Below, in pieces: positions 33,581-44,167 of a DNA stretch of 64,000 nucleotides. Made by a program: the position numbers and the translations under genes. How positions within the stretch are numbered: position 1 is the stretch's first letter; the number at the start of each line of letters is the position of its first letter. The notes under the pieces were generated by a model. It made no database searches, was not told where the DNA came from, and saw only the letters and a list, made by a program, of their open reading frames with translations. Source of the stretch: Desulfatitalea sp. UBA4791 (GTDB lineage: Bacteria; Desulfobacterota; Desulfobacteria; Desulfobacterales; Desulfosarcinaceae). The stretch spans positions 48,399 to 112,398 of the forward strand of contig DHGT01000035.1 in assembly GCA_002402905.1 (NCBI GenBank), read 5' to 3'.

Positions 33581-34805
33581 CGAGGTCCAACGGGAATTTT
33601 ACGAAGCCGACAAGTCGCCTTCGGTGCGGTGGTGGAAACGGGCGATTCGCATCGGGATCGCCATCGCGATCATCGCAACGGGTGCAGCCGTCAGCGCCTA
33701 TCTGAAACATACGGCCCCCACGACCGAGAAACGGCCGCCGGCCAAGTGGGTGCCCCTGGTAGAGGTCCAGACGGTTGCGCCCCAGCGGCACCAGGTGGTG
33801 GTCCGGGCCATGGGCACCGTGATTCCGGCGCGCAGCGTGCAACTCCAGTCCCGCGTGGCCGGACCGGTGGTTCGTCTTCACCCCGAGTTCACCGATGGCG
33901 GCTTCGTGCGCCAGGGGGATCTGCTCGTGCAGCTCGAAGACGACGACTACCGGTTGGCGTTGGCCCAGCGCGAGAGCGATCTGGTCAATGCCCGATATCA
34001 ACTTGCCCTCGAAGAGGGCCGCCAGCAGGTGGCCCGGCGGGAGTGGGAGCTGCTCAAGGGATCCGCCGAGGAAGAGGCCGACCTGGCCCTGCGAAAGCCC
34101 CACCTGGAAAAGGCGCGGGCCGACGTCACGGCTGCCGAGGCCGCATTGCGCCGGGCGGCTTTGGACCTGGAACGGACCCGGATCATTGCCCCTTTCAATG
34201 CCATCGTGCGCAGCCGGACGGTGGAGGTGGGCTCCCAGGTGGCCCCGCAGCAGACCCTGGCCGAACTGGTGGGAACCGACGCCTATTGGGTCGAAACCAC
34301 CTTGCCGGTGGAGCGCCTGGACTGGTTCGATATTCCCCGGCAGGCGGGGCGGAAAGGAGCCGAGGCGCGCGTTCGCTACAACGGCCAACACGTGGTGACG
34401 GGCCGCGTGGTGCGGCTTCTGGGGGATCTGACCGATATGGGACGGATGGCCCGGGTGTTGATCGAAGTGCGGGACCCGCTGCGCCTCACGTCCGGCGACA
34501 GGTCTGATCCACCATTGCTCATCGGCGAGTATGTGCGCGTGGAAATAGATGGCCGCCACCTGGATCAGGTCTTCGCCGTGCCGCGCAGCGTCTTGCGCGA
34601 CGAGGATACCCTCTGGATGTTGGGCGACGATCAGAAACTCGAGATCCGCAGCGTCAATCCGGTGTGGCGTGACAACGAAACGGTCCTGATCCGGGATCAA
34701 CTCAAGGCCGGTGAACGGCTGATCGTATCCGATTTACCGGCCCCCGTGGCCGGTATGGAACTCGGCGTGGACGCGCCCGACGGCGGCGAAGAGAGCGGGA
34801 CCTGA
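33573..34805 (+). CDS. RND efflux periplasmic adaptor (membrane fusion protein)
   Basis: A 410-residue adaptor that links the inner-membrane pump and the outer-membrane channel. An N-terminal membrane helix (IRIGIAIAIIATGAAVSAYL) anchors it without a lipobox. The barrel-sandwich halves are around SRVAGPVVRLHPEFTDGGFV and RTRIIAPFNAIVRSRTVEVG, with a coiled-coil hairpin of about 110 residues between them (ALAQRESDLVNARYQLALEE onward). The hairpin is long, which fits docking on a TolC-type channel. It lies between channel and pump genes. Confidence 0.92.
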   Translation: MNNEVQREFYEADKSPSVRWWKRAIRIGIAIAIIATGAAVSAYLKHTAPTTEKRPPAKWVPLVEVQTVAPQRHQVVVRAMGTVIPARSVQLQSRVAGPVVRLHPEFTDGGFVRQGDLLVQLEDDDYRLALAQRESDLVNARYQLALEEGRQQVARREWELLKGSAEEEADLALRKPHLEKARADVTAAEAALRRAALDLERTRIIAPFNAIVRSRTVEVGSQVAPQQTLAELVGTDAYWVETTLPVERLDWFDIPRQAGRKGAEARVRYNGQHVVTGRVVRLLGDLTDMGRMARVLIEVRDPLRLTSGDRSDPPLLIGEYVRVEIDGRHLDQVFAVPRSVLRDEDTLWMLGDDQKLEIRSVNPVWRDNETVLIRDQLKAGERLIVSDLPAPVAGMELGVDAPDGGEESGT

Positions 34806-34808
34806 ACC

Positions 34809-37800
34809 ATGGACCACTTCGACCCTGAGACCACGACGATCGCTAAGGGGCCCATCCGCTGGATGGCCGGCCACTCCGTGGCCGCCAATCTCCTCATGGC
34901 CGTCCTGCTCATCGGCGGATTGCTCTTCAGCTTCCAGATCAAACAAGAGGTGTTTCCTGAATTCGATCTGGACATCGTCACGATTTCGGTGGCCTATCCA
35001 GGCGCCAGCCCGGAGGAGGTGGAGCGTGGTGTTCTTCTGGCCATCGAAGAGGCGGTGAACGGCCTGGAAGGCATCGAGAAAGTGACCGCCACGGCCCGGG
35101 AAGGCGTGGGCACGGTGACGGTCGAGATGCGCGAAGGGGAAGACATCCAGCGGCTGTCCCAGGAGGTAAAGGCCGAGGTCGATCGCATCACCTCTTTTCC
35201 CGAGGAGGCCGAGGACCCGTCGGTGACCATCCGGGCCACCCGGCGCTCGGTGGTCTCCATGGCCCTATATGGCGATCAGGACGAACGCACCTTGCGGACC
35301 TACGCCGAATACATCCGCGACCGTTTGTTGCAGCACCCCGAGATCACCCAGGTGGATCTCGCCTCCGAGCGCGACTTCGAGATCGCCATCGAAATCTCCC
35401 AGAGGAACCTGCGCACGTATCACCTCACCCTGGGCGAAGTGGCCCAGCGCATTCGTTCCGCCAGTGTGGATCTTCCCGGCGGCGCCATTAAAGCGGCCTC
35501 GGGCGATGTGCTGCTGCGAATGAAGGAGCAGCGCGACCTGGGCAGCGAGTTCGGTCGCATCCCCATCGTGACGGCCGAGGACGGCACCCAGATCCTGCTC
35601 GAAGAGATCGCCACCATCAAGGACGGCTTCGAAGAGACCGATTTCAAGACGACTTACAACGGTCAACCGGCCCTGATGCTTGAGATCTACCGGGTGGGCG
35701 ACCAGACGCCCATCACGGTTTCCGATGCGGTCAAGTCCGTGCTGGCCGAGTTGAAACAGACCCTGCCGCCCGGGCTCGACGTGGATCTGCACAACGACCG
35801 CTCGGATATTTACAGCCAGCGGCTGGGGCTGCTGATGAAGAACGGTTACATGGGATTGGGACTGGTCTTCATCCTTTTGGCCCTCTTTCTGGAACCGCGT
35901 CTGGCGTTCTGGGTCAGCCTGGGCATCCCCGTCTCCTTTCTTGGGTCGTTGCTGCTGCTGCCCATCGGAGACGTGAGCATCAACATGATCTCCATGTTCG
36001 CCTTTATCGTCACCCTGGGCATTGTGGTGGACGATGCCATCGTGGTGGGCGAAAATGTCTACACCCGTCGCCAGGAGGGCCAGTCCTGGTTCGAGGCCGC
36101 CGTCAACGGCGCCCGGGACATCGCCATGCCCATCGGGTTCAGCGTGCTGACCAACATGGTGGCGTTCGTACCCATGTTGTTCGTACCGGGGTTCATGGGC
36201 AAAATTTTCCGCCAGATGCCCATCGTGGTCATTTCCGTATTCGCCATCTCCCTGGTGGAGAGCCTGTTCATTCTGCCGGCCCATCTCGGCCATCACAAGG
36301 AACGCCGCACCCCGCGGATGTTTCAGAAACCGGTGGCGCTGCAAAAACGGTTCAGCGACGCTTTCGTGCGATTCGTGGGCCGTGTCTACGGTCCGTTTCT
36401 GGCCCTGGTGCTGCGTTGGCGGTATGTTTCTCTGGGGATCGGTGTGGCCGTGCTGCTCGTCTCCATCGGCTATGTGCGCAGCGGCCGTATGGGTTTCGAG
36501 CTGTTTCCCAAGATCGAATCCGACTACGCCATCGTGACTGCCACACTGCCCTTCGGCAGCGCATTCGAGCGCACCGATGCCGTGGAGCGCCGACTGGTGG
36601 AAGCGGCCGAGGCGATCACCGCCGAAAATGGCGGAGTGAATCTGGTTGCGGGCATCTACGCTTACATCCTGGGGAACGTCGCCGAAGTGCGGGTCTTTCT
36701 GACCCCGCCGGAACGGCGTCCCATCTCCACCACCGTCTTCACCCAACTCTGGCGGGAGCGGGTGGGTACCCTGCCGGGGCTCGAATCGCTCCGGTTCGAG
36801 TCCGATGCCGGCGGCCCCGGGAGGGGTTCGGCCATCTCCCTGGAACTGAGTCATCAGGACATCCGCACGCTGGAAAGGGCAGGCGCCGAACTGGCCGCAG
36901 CCATGTCGTTTTACCCCAACGTGCTGGATGTGGACGACGGCTTTTCACCGGGCAAGCAGCAGATCGATTTTCAGGTGCGGCCCGAAGCGCGCAGCCTGGG
37001 ATTGCGGGCAAGCGACATCGCCGCCCAGCTGCGGCACGCCTTTTACGGCGCAGAGTCGTTGCGCCAGCAGCGCGGGCGCAACGAAGTAAAGGTGATGGTG
37101 CGGTTGCCCCGGTCCGAGCGCATCTCCGAATACTATCTCGAAGAGATGGTGCTGCGCACACCCGGCGGCGGTGAGCTCCCGCTCGTGGCTGCCGTCGACC
37201 TCAAACGGGGCCGGGCCTACACCGACATCAACCGGCGCGACGGGCGCCGCATCATCACCGTCACGGCCGACGTCGAGCCGCGCAGCCAGGCCGATCTGGT
37301 GCTCGCCGACGTGATTCGCAATGTGCTGCCCGAACTGCAGCGCAAGTATGCCGGGTTGAACTACAGCCTGGAGGGGCAGCACGCCGACCGGCGCAAGAGC
37401 CTACAGGCCCTGCTCAAAGGCGAACTGGCCATTTTGCTGGTTATTTTCGCCGTCCTGGCCATCCCCCTCAACAGTTACATCCAGCCCATCATCATCATGA
37501 TTTCCATTCCCTTCGGTATCGTGGGCGCCGTCGCCGGCCACCTGATCATGGGCTACAGCCTGAGTCTGATGAGCATGTTCGGCGTGGTGGCCCTGACCGG
37601 CGTGGTCATCAACGATTCGCTGGTGCTCATCGACATGGCCAACCGCAACCGCATCCGCGAGATGACCGCCTATGAAGCCATCCTCCAGGCCGGGCAAATG
37701 CGTTTCCGCCCCATCATGTTGACCACCCTGACCACCTTCGGCGGGTTGGCCCCTATGATTTTCGAAACCTCCCGCCAGGCGCGTTTTCTCATCCCCATGG

Positions 37801-37964
37801 CCATTTCCCTGGGTTTCGGTGTCGTGTTCGCCACCGCGATCACTCTGGCCCTGGTGCCGTCGATCTATATGATCCTGGAAGATGTCAAATGGGGTGCCCG
37901 GCGGCTGTCGGCCTTGTTGGGCCATGCGCCGGAGGCCGCGGAGCGCGAACGGCCGACCCATTGA
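34809..37964 (+). CDS. RND efflux pump permease (AcrB/HAE-like)
   Basis: A 1051-residue inner-membrane antiporter with twelve helices and two large periplasmic loops. The N-terminal helix is followed by QEVFPEFDLDIVTISVAYPG and the ASPEEVERGV motif of the family. The proton-relay aspartates are in TLGIVVDDAIVVGENVYTR (helix 4). Late motifs: MSMFGVVALTGVVINDSLVL and MRFRPIMLTTLTTFGG. The family pumps hydrophobic drugs or lipids; sequence features (IRWMAGHSVAANLLM start) are closer to the uncharacterised HAE group than to classical AcrB. It ends 1 bp from the convergent kinase gene. Confidence 0.94.
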   Translation: MDHFDPETTTIAKGPIRWMAGHSVAANLLMAVLLIGGLLFSFQIKQEVFPEFDLDIVTISVAYPGASPEEVERGVLLAIEEAVNGLEGIEKVTATAREGVGTVTVEMREGEDIQRLSQEVKAEVDRITSFPEEAEDPSVTIRATRRSVVSMALYGDQDERTLRTYAEYIRDRLLQHPEITQVDLASERDFEIAIEISQRNLRTYHLTLGEVAQRIRSASVDLPGGAIKAASGDVLLRMKEQRDLGSEFGRIPIVTAEDGTQILLEEIATIKDGFEETDFKTTYNGQPALMLEIYRVGDQTPITVSDAVKSVLAELKQTLPPGLDVDLHNDRSDIYSQRLGLLMKNGYMGLGLVFILLALFLEPRLAFWVSLGIPVSFLGSLLLLPIGDVSINMISMFAFIVTLGIVVDDAIVVGENVYTRRQEGQSWFEAAVNGARDIAMPIGFSVLTNMVAFVPMLFVPGFMGKIFRQMPIVVISVFAISLVESLFILPAHLGHHKERRTPRMFQKPVALQKRFSDAFVRFVGRVYGPFLALVLRWRYVSLGIGVAVLLVSIGYVRSGRMGFELFPKIESDYAIVTATLPFGSAFERTDAVERRLVEAAEAITAENGGVNLVAGIYAYILGNVAEVRVFLTPPERRPISTTVFTQLWRERVGTLPGLESLRFESDAGGPGRGSAISLELSHQDIRTLERAGAELAAAMSFYPNVLDVDDGFSPGKQQIDFQVRPEARSLGLRASDIAAQLRHAFYGAESLRQQRGRNEVKVMVRLPRSERISEYYLEEMVLRTPGGGELPLVAAVDLKRGRAYTDINRRDGRRIITVTADVEPRSQADLVLADVIRNVLPELQRKYAGLNYSLEGQHADRRKSLQALLKGELAILLVIFAVLAIPLNSYIQPIIIMISIPFGIVGAVAGHLIMGYSLSLMSMFGVVALTGVVINDSLVLIDMANRNRIREMTAYEAILQAGQMRFRPIMLTTLTTFGGLAPMIFETSRQARFLIPMAISLGFGVVFATAITLALVPSIYMILEDVKWGARRLSALLGHAPEAAERERPTH

Positions 37965-39461
37965 TTATTTGCCGTGGCGGATCGGCAGCAGGACGGTAAA
38001 AGTGCTGCCCTGGTCCGGCACGCTTTCCACCCGGATCCGGCCGCCCATGGCATCCACCAGGCCTTTGGCGATGGGCAGCCCCAGGCCGGTGCCGGTGATG
38101 TAGCGTGTCTTTTCGGTTTTGACGCGATAGAACCGCTCGAAGATCTTCTCCAGGTGGCGCGCCTCCATGCCGAAGCCGTTGTCCTGGATCCGCACTTCGA
38201 TAAATTCGCCGATCTCCTCCAGGAAGATATCGATGGCGCCTTTCTCGGGCGTGTAGTTGATGGCATTGGTGATCAGGTTGCCGAAAATGCTTTCCAAGGC
38301 CAGCGGGTCGGCCAGGAGGGTCGGCAAGGCGCTCCTGGGCCGGTGCAGCGAGATGGTCTGCTGTTTGCCGGCGGCTTTGGTATTGAGAAACGAGACGATA
38401 TTTTCGATGATCTCTTCGGGTCGCACCCGTGCCGGTGCCTCGCTCACCACGCCGGATTCGATGCGGGAGAGATCCAGCAGATCGCCGATCAGGGAGATCA
38501 GTCCCTGGGTCTTTTCCTTGGCGCGGGCCAGCAAATGGGCATCCGCAGCGGAAAGCTGCCCCACCAGGTCGGTGAGCACCATGGCCAGCTGTTCGTGGAT
38601 GGTGGACAGGGGCGACCGCAGCTCATGCGACACCTTGGCCACGAACTCCCGCTTCAGGCGATCGAGGGCCTTCATGGCGGTGATATCCACGATGGTGACC
38701 ACGGCCCCCAGGCACTGCCCCTGGGCCCCCAGGACCGGCTTTCCCCGGGCAAAGAGGTATCGTTCCTCGCCTACGCTGAATTCGTAGGTGGGGCTGTCTT
38801 CCGTATCGACATGGCATCCCTGGGAAAATTCCATGATCAGGCGGCGCAGCCCTTCGTCGTGAACATAGGCGGTCAGCGGCCGCCCCGCGCCGGTTTCGGC
38901 GGGCAGTTCCATATATTGGGCAAAAGCGGGGTTGATCAGCACCACCTCGCCTTGGGTATCGGTGACCATGACGCCGATGGGCAGGGCGTTGATGATGGTG
39001 TGGACGCGGCTCTTCTCCAGGGAAAGATCCGAAAGCGTGCGCAACCGTTCCTGTTCGAGCTGAAGGGCGGCGCGTTCCAGGCGCATCTTTTCCATGGCGC
39101 GGTTGATGGCGATGCGCAACTGGTCGGGCTCAAAAGGTTTGGGGAGCAGGTCGTAGGCGCCGTTGCGCATGGCCTCGGCCGCGGTCTGGACCGTTCCGAA
39201 GCCGGTGATGATGATCACCACGATATGCGGATGACGTTCACGGATCGTGCCCAACACCGCCATGCCGTTGATATCCGGCAGTTTGAGGTCGAGCAGCACG
39301 ATGTCGATCGCCTTGCGGGACAGGATGTCGAGCGCCTCCTTTCCCCGTCCGGCGGTCTCGGTTTTGAATCCCATGGGGCCCAGCACACGCGTCAACGCGT
39401 CGCGGATTCTCGGTTCGTCATCAACGACCAGAACACCGACCGGCGGTTGCGTGTCAGGCAT
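37965..39461 (-). CDS. Response regulator-PAS-histidine kinase hybrid
   Basis: A 498-residue cytoplasmic protein with inverted order: REC first (about 5-120, VLVVDDEPRIRDAL, phospho-Asp in VLLDLKLPDINGM, Lys in LPKPFEPD), a coiled coil, PAS (about 150-260, IINALPIGVMVTDTQGEVVL), HisKA (phospho-His in AKVSHELRSPLSTI) and HATPase (IFGNLITNAINYTPEKG, GTGLGLPIAKGLVDAMGG). REC-first kinases usually receive phosphate from another kinase and relay it. The start is the ATG after GGAGAG; a longer frame starts 12 bp upstream. It overlaps the HNH gene by 8 bp and ends the engB-era operon. Confidence 0.92.
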   Translation of the reverse strand: MPDTQPPVGVLVVDDEPRIRDALTRVLGPMGFKTETAGRGKEALDILSRKAIDIVLLDLKLPDINGMAVLGTIRERHPHIVVIIITGFGTVQTAAEAMRNGAYDLLPKPFEPDQLRIAINRAMEKMRLERAALQLEQERLRTLSDLSLEKSRVHTIINALPIGVMVTDTQGEVVLINPAFAQYMELPAETGAGRPLTAYVHDEGLRRLIMEFSQGCHVDTEDSPTYEFSVGEERYLFARGKPVLGAQGQCLGAVVTIVDITAMKALDRLKREFVAKVSHELRSPLSTIHEQLAMVLTDLVGQLSAADAHLLARAKEKTQGLISLIGDLLDLSRIESGVVSEAPARVRPEEIIENIVSFLNTKAAGKQQTISLHRPRSALPTLLADPLALESIFGNLITNAINYTPEKGAIDIFLEEIGEFIEVRIQDNGFGMEARHLEKIFERFYRVKTEKTRYITGTGLGLPIAKGLVDAMGGRIRVESVPDQGSTFTVLLPIRHGK

Positions 39462-39795
39462 CGTTCTCTCCATCGGCAGATTGGCGGATCGAGATCAGAT
39501 AGGATTCCCATTCCATGGGCAGCAGCTGCTTCTTCTTGGTGTTGCACGTCTTGCAGGCCGGAACGACATTGCCCTTGGTGGTCTTGCCGCCCCGGGCCAG
39601 CGGCACGATGTGGTCCATGGTCAGCTCTCGGGCCGGCACGGTCTGCCCGCACCAATGGCATTGACCTTTTGCGCAACGGCGCTTCCACCATTGGGAGGCC
39701 CGCAGCTCACGCGCCTTGTTTCTCTCGGCGTTGATTTCCGAGGCGTCCTGGTCGAATGCATAGGGGCTGGGGCGTTTGGTGTTAGCCATGGGCAT
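39454..39795 (-). CDS. HNH endonuclease family protein
   Basis: A 113-residue protein with a zinc-supported HNH fold: two CxxC pairs (CHWCGQ and CKTCNTK) around the ELTMDHIVPLARGGKTTKGN core, where D-H and N are the metal and catalytic residues. A helical N-terminal part (SEINAERNKARELRASQWWK) is common in the small free-standing HNH proteins found in Desulfobacterota. The role may be DNA cleavage or repair; free-standing HNH proteins are poorly characterised. I start at MPMANTKRPS, after GGAAAACG. It overlaps the sensor kinase and lies downstream of the ATP-grasp gene. Confidence 0.85.
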   Translation of the reverse strand: MPMANTKRPSPYAFDQDASEINAERNKARELRASQWWKRRCAKGQCHWCGQTVPARELTMDHIVPLARGGKTTKGNVVPACKTCNTKKKQLLPMEWESYLISIRQSADGENDA

Positions 39796-39862
39796 CGTTT
39801 TCCGTAAGCGAGCCGGATGTTTCTGCGGCAAAGAGACGAGTTTATCCAAATACGCAGAAAAA

Positions 39863-40702
39863 TCAAGCCTTCTGCAACGTTAAGGTCGACCGCCAGGCAT
39901 CGACGGCCCGGGTGAGGATCTGGTAATAGGCCTCCGATCCGCCCAGACCGGTGCGGCCGAAAAAATAGTTGATCTCCAGCATGAGGGGTTCGATCCGCCC
40001 GTCGGCCAGGCGGCGCGTGTCAAAAATGAAATCGAATCCGGCCAATTGGAGGCCGCTGCGGTTGCAAAAATCAATGACGACCTCCTGTGCCGCGGCGATC
40101 AGCGCCGGATCGGCCTCGTAATCGATGCGAGCGCCGGCCGCGACACTGCTGCCGAAACGATCTTCGGCAGGCATGATGCGCCAATAGGAGATCAGGCGCC
40201 GGCCGATGACGGTCACCCGCAAGGCGCGCTGCCGGGTCGGGACGCACGCCTGGACGAGAAACCCGGCCTGACCGGTTCTCTCGCAGGCCTGCACACGCTC
40301 CAGGGCCGCCTGCATCTCGTGGTGGTCCGCGGCCCGGAAGATGGTGTCGCCCTGGCCGCCCCAGTCGAGCTTGACCACGGCCGGCAATTCGATTTCGGGT
40401 GCGCGGCTGTGGTAGTCGGCCAATGTGTCATACAGGGCTGTCGGTGGATGGGCGATGCCATATTCGCGAAACAGGCGGATCTGTCCCCTTTTGCCGGGAT
40501 AATCGAAACGCACATCCAGATTGGGAAAGATTTGCGCGCAGTTGGCGCGGGCCATGCGGTAGAGCGATTCCCGGCATCCCTGGGGCAGAATGACCGCATC
40601 GGCCCTCCGGATGGCCGCCAATTCCTCGTCCCCAGGATCGCGTCCGGCGCAGATCCGGTTCTCGTCCGCTTCGATGATGGGGTGAAACGATAGAATCATC
40701 AC
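39863..40702 (-). CDS. ATP-grasp domain protein (RimK/GshB-like)
   Basis: A 279-residue protein with an ATP-grasp fold. Visible landmarks are the nucleotide-binding Lys in LPAVVKLDWGGQGDTIF, the loop FLVQACVPTRQRALRVTVIG, and the metal-binding end GFDFIFDTRRLADGRIEPLM followed by LEINYFFGRTGLGG with the E-x-N ligands. This resembles RimK or glutathione-synthase-like ligases, which join an amino acid or peptide to a carboxylate. It lies 3 bp after era in the same operon. No partner enzyme indicates its substrate. Confidence 0.82.
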   Translation of the reverse strand: MMILSFHPIIEADENRICAGRDPGDEELAAIRRADAVILPQGCRESLYRMARANCAQIFPNLDVRFDYPGKRGQIRLFREYGIAHPPTALYDTLADYHSRAPEIELPAVVKLDWGGQGDTIFRAADHHEMQAALERVQACERTGQAGFLVQACVPTRQRALRVTVIGRRLISYWRIMPAEDRFGSSVAAGARIDYEADPALIAAAQEVVIDFCNRSGLQLAGFDFIFDTRRLADGRIEPLMLEINYFFGRTGLGGSEAYYQILTRAVDAWRSTLTLQKA

Positions 40703-40705
40703 ATG

Positions 40706-41616
<911 letters not shown>

Positions 41617-41620
<4 letters not shown>

Positions 41621-42207
41621 GGCTTTTCCTGAAGAGACGCGTCGATGCGGCGCCAGAGATCCTCCCGGCCCAGGCCGGTTTTGGCCGAAAAGAGGATCAG
41701 TTGGTCGCTCGGGAGATCCAGTGTGCGGGCCGCAGCGTCGCGTTGTTTTTTCTGTTGGGTTTTTGAAAGTTTGTCGCTCTTGGTCAACACCGGGATAGCC
41801 GTGATGCCGTAATGGCGCAGCCAGTCGAAGAGGTGGTGTTCCTCCACACCCGGCGTGCGTCGCAGGTCCATGAGCACGACGACGGCTTTCAGACTGTCCC
41901 GCCGCGACAGGTAGGTTTCGACCATGGGGCCCCACTGCTTCTTCACGGCCTCGGGCACCTTGGCATAGCCGTACCCGGGAAGATCCACGAGCATCAAATC
42001 GGCGTTGATGATGAAAAAGTTGATCAGCTGGGTGCGTCCGGGCGTCGAGGAGGTCTTGACGAGACGCTTGCGCTGGATCAATCGATTGATCAGTGAGGAT
42101 TTGCCCACGTTGGATCGCCCCGCAAAGGCGATTTCGGGGTGGTCGGGAGGCGGATACTGTTCGGGCTTGACCGCACTGGTGACAAATTCGGCAGATTTGA
42201 TGATCAT
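41617..42207 (-). CDS. engB: Ribosome biogenesis GTPase EngB (YihA/YsxC)
   Basis: A 196-residue GTPase for 50S assembly. It has the family features: GRSNVGKSSLINRL (G1), STPGRTQLINFF (G2 region), DLPGYGYAKVP (G3) and LTKSDKLSK (G4). The length and the initial IKSAEFVTSAVKPEQYPP segment are typical. It is the promoter-proximal gene of an operon with era, ATP-grasp, HNH and sensor-kinase genes. Confidence 0.96.
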
Positions 42208-42421
42208 GGGCTCTGATTATCAAATACGGGCCGAGATTGAAACTGGTTTTACCGCACGATGCATGGGAAGCCTTGAGGGGGGTGTTTTGTCGGAGTCCTT
42301 GTCCATCGCGTGGGATGATGGTACATTTTTTTAACTGCGCGCGGTGGTTTGGATGGGATACGGACATCCATGGACGCCCGCGCAACGATGAGACCGATGA
42401 AACGATGAAGAAAGATCGACA

Positions 42422-43339
42422 ATGGCGCAACACAGAGCCGCGGCCTGGATGCCCTACCTGCTGTTGACCCTGACCGTACTGTTCTGGTCGGGCAACTTCG
42501 TGCTCGGCAGGGGGATCCGTGAATCGATCCCGCCGGTCAGCCTCAATTTCTGGCGCTGGGCCGGTGCTTTTGCCGTGCTGCTGCCATTCACCTGGTCGCG
42601 GACGATCCGGCAGTGGCCCCTGGTGCGACGCCATTGGCCCTTGCTGGCGCTGATGAGCGTTCCTTCGATCACCATTTTCAACGCTTTCATATACCGGGCC
42701 CTGCAATCGGCCACCACCACCAACACGGTGCTGCTCAATGCCATGGTCCCCATCTTCATCGCCCTGGCCGCCTGGCTCTTTTTCCGCGTGCGCATGGCGC
42801 GCCGGCAGGTCATCGGGGTGTTGATATCCATGGGCGGGCTGGTTTTTCTGATCACCCGGGGCGACTGGCGGGTCATACAGCACCTGGCCTTTTCCAGTGG
42901 AGATTTGTGGACCCTGGGTGCCGGCGTCTCGTGGGCCATCTACTCGGTCATGCTGCGGCTGAGGCCCATGCAGATGGATCCCCTGGTGTTCTTGACCGCC
43001 CTGATGGCCTTCGGGCTTCTCTTTCTGCTACCCTTTTACATCTGGGAGCTCTCGGTCGAGGGTGGGTTTGCCCTCTCCGCCGCCAGTCTGGCCGCCATCG
43101 CCTATGTCTGCGTCTTTCCATCGGTGCTGGCTTACATTTTCTGGAATCGCGGGGTGGAAATGATCGGCGCCAATCGAGCCGGGGTGTTTTTCCATCTCAT
43201 GCCGGTCTTTTCGATCGTCATGGCGGCTGCATTTCTGGGCGAACGGCTCCATTTGCATCACCTGCTCGGAATGATAATGATATTCAGTGGCATCGCATTG
43301 ACCGCCTGGCCGATCCGCCGGCAGCCGCCAGCGCGTTAG
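42422..43339 (+). CDS. DMT family transporter (EamA)
   Basis: A 305-residue inner-membrane protein with ten helices arranged as two EamA repeats (about 12-145 and 160-300). Typical features are LLTLTVLFWSGNFVLGRGI, NAFIYRALQSATTTNTVLLN and the ending GVFFHLMPVFSIVMAAAFLGERLHL with a final GIALT helix. The family exports metabolites, amino acids or drugs. AAGAAAG precedes the ATG. It is followed by the HAD gene on the same strand with a 27-bp gap, so co-transcription is likely; the substrate is unknown. Confidence 0.88.
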   Translation: MAQHRAAAWMPYLLLTLTVLFWSGNFVLGRGIRESIPPVSLNFWRWAGAFAVLLPFTWSRTIRQWPLVRRHWPLLALMSVPSITIFNAFIYRALQSATTTNTVLLNAMVPIFIALAAWLFFRVRMARRQVIGVLISMGGLVFLITRGDWRVIQHLAFSSGDLWTLGAGVSWAIYSVMLRLRPMQMDPLVFLTALMAFGLLFLLPFYIWELSVEGGFALSAASLAAIAYVCVFPSVLAYIFWNRGVEMIGANRAGVFFHLMPVFSIVMAAAFLGERLHLHHLLGMIMIFSGIALTAWPIRRQPPAR

Positions 43340-43366
43340 CCACTGTTGGAAAGGAAACCCGTTGCG

Positions 43367-44113
43367 ATGAAGATCAAGGCCGTTCTGCTGGATCTGGACA
43401 ATACGATGATCCTGTTCGATGAAACCGCTTTCTACCTGCGATACATGGAGCGGATCATCCCCTTTTTTGCCGATTTGATTCCCGAAGATCAGTTTAGGGA
43501 CCGGTTGTTGAGGGGGATCCGTGGGTTGCTCCGGAACAACGGGGAGGTGAGCAACCGGGATTTTTTCCTGGACACCTTCTGTGACGGGGATGGGGCGGTA
43601 CGGCAGGCGGTCTGGGAACGTTTCATGCGGTTTTACGAAGAAGAGTATGAAAAGGTGCCGGTGGAGGCTGCGACCCCTGCCGGCCTGGATCGGGTTCTCG
43701 ATCAATTGGAAGGCTGGGGCATGGAGCTGGTGGTGGCCACCAATCCCCTTTTTCCGCAGATCGCACAGGAGAAGAGAATGCAATGGGCCGGACTGGATCG
43801 CCGCCGCTTCCGATGGATCACCCACCTGGACAATTCAACCTACGTCAAGCCGCGGGTAGAATATTACCACCAGATCAGCGACGCGATCGGTAGGCCGCCC
43901 CAGGCCTGCATCATGGTGGGCAATGATGCGGTCAACGACATGGTGGCGGGCAGTGCGGGCATGACCACCTATTTGACCAACGAAGCTGGGGTCGCCGACT
44001 ACAGTGCCGTGACCCGGGGACGTAACATTCGCCCGGGGCAACCCTATGGCGCCGATTTCACCGGTCCTTTGGCGGATTTGCTTGCCGTGGTGGAACGGCT
44101 CAGGTCATCCTGA
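43367..44113 (+). CDS. HAD family hydrolase
   Basis: A 248-residue phosphatase-like protein of the haloacid dehalogenase superfamily. Motif I is VLLDLDNTMILFDE with the nucleophile Asp, motif II LVVATNPLF, the catalytic Lys is in STYVKPRVEYYHQI, and motif IV is CIMVGNDAVNDMVAGSAGM. A helical cap follows motif I. It is most like the phosphoglycolate-phosphatase/YjjG type subgroup. I start at MKIKAV, after GGAAAGGAAACC. The substrate is not known. Confidence 0.88.
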   Translation: MKIKAVLLDLDNTMILFDETAFYLRYMERIIPFFADLIPEDQFRDRLLRGIRGLLRNNGEVSNRDFFLDTFCDGDGAVRQAVWERFMRFYEEEYEKVPVEAATPAGLDRVLDQLEGWGMELVVATNPLFPQIAQEKRMQWAGLDRRRFRWITHLDNSTYVKPRVEYYHQISDAIGRPPQACIMVGNDAVNDMVAGSAGMTTYLTNEAGVADYSAVTRGRNIRPGQPYGADFTGPLADLLAVVERLRSS

Positions 44114-44167
44114 TCATCGTCGCGCGGTTGTGAGAGGGCGGTCGAAGCGAGTTCTTGAATTGCAGTC

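Noticed and set aside
35265..36854. Long minus-strand frame opposite the RND pump (529 codons)
   Set aside because: It is antisense to a clear AcrB-like gene, is rich in Gln/His/Gly as expected for the complement of high-GC coding DNA, and has no domain or ribosome site.
37974..39734. Long plus-strand frame opposite the REC-kinase and HNH genes
   Set aside because: It is the shadow of two well-supported genes on the other strand. Composition is typical of antisense high-GC sequence.
41621..42883. N-terminal extension of the Era frame (about 420 codons)
   Set aside because: It covers engB in another frame and non-coding DNA; Era starts at the ATGA overlap with engB.
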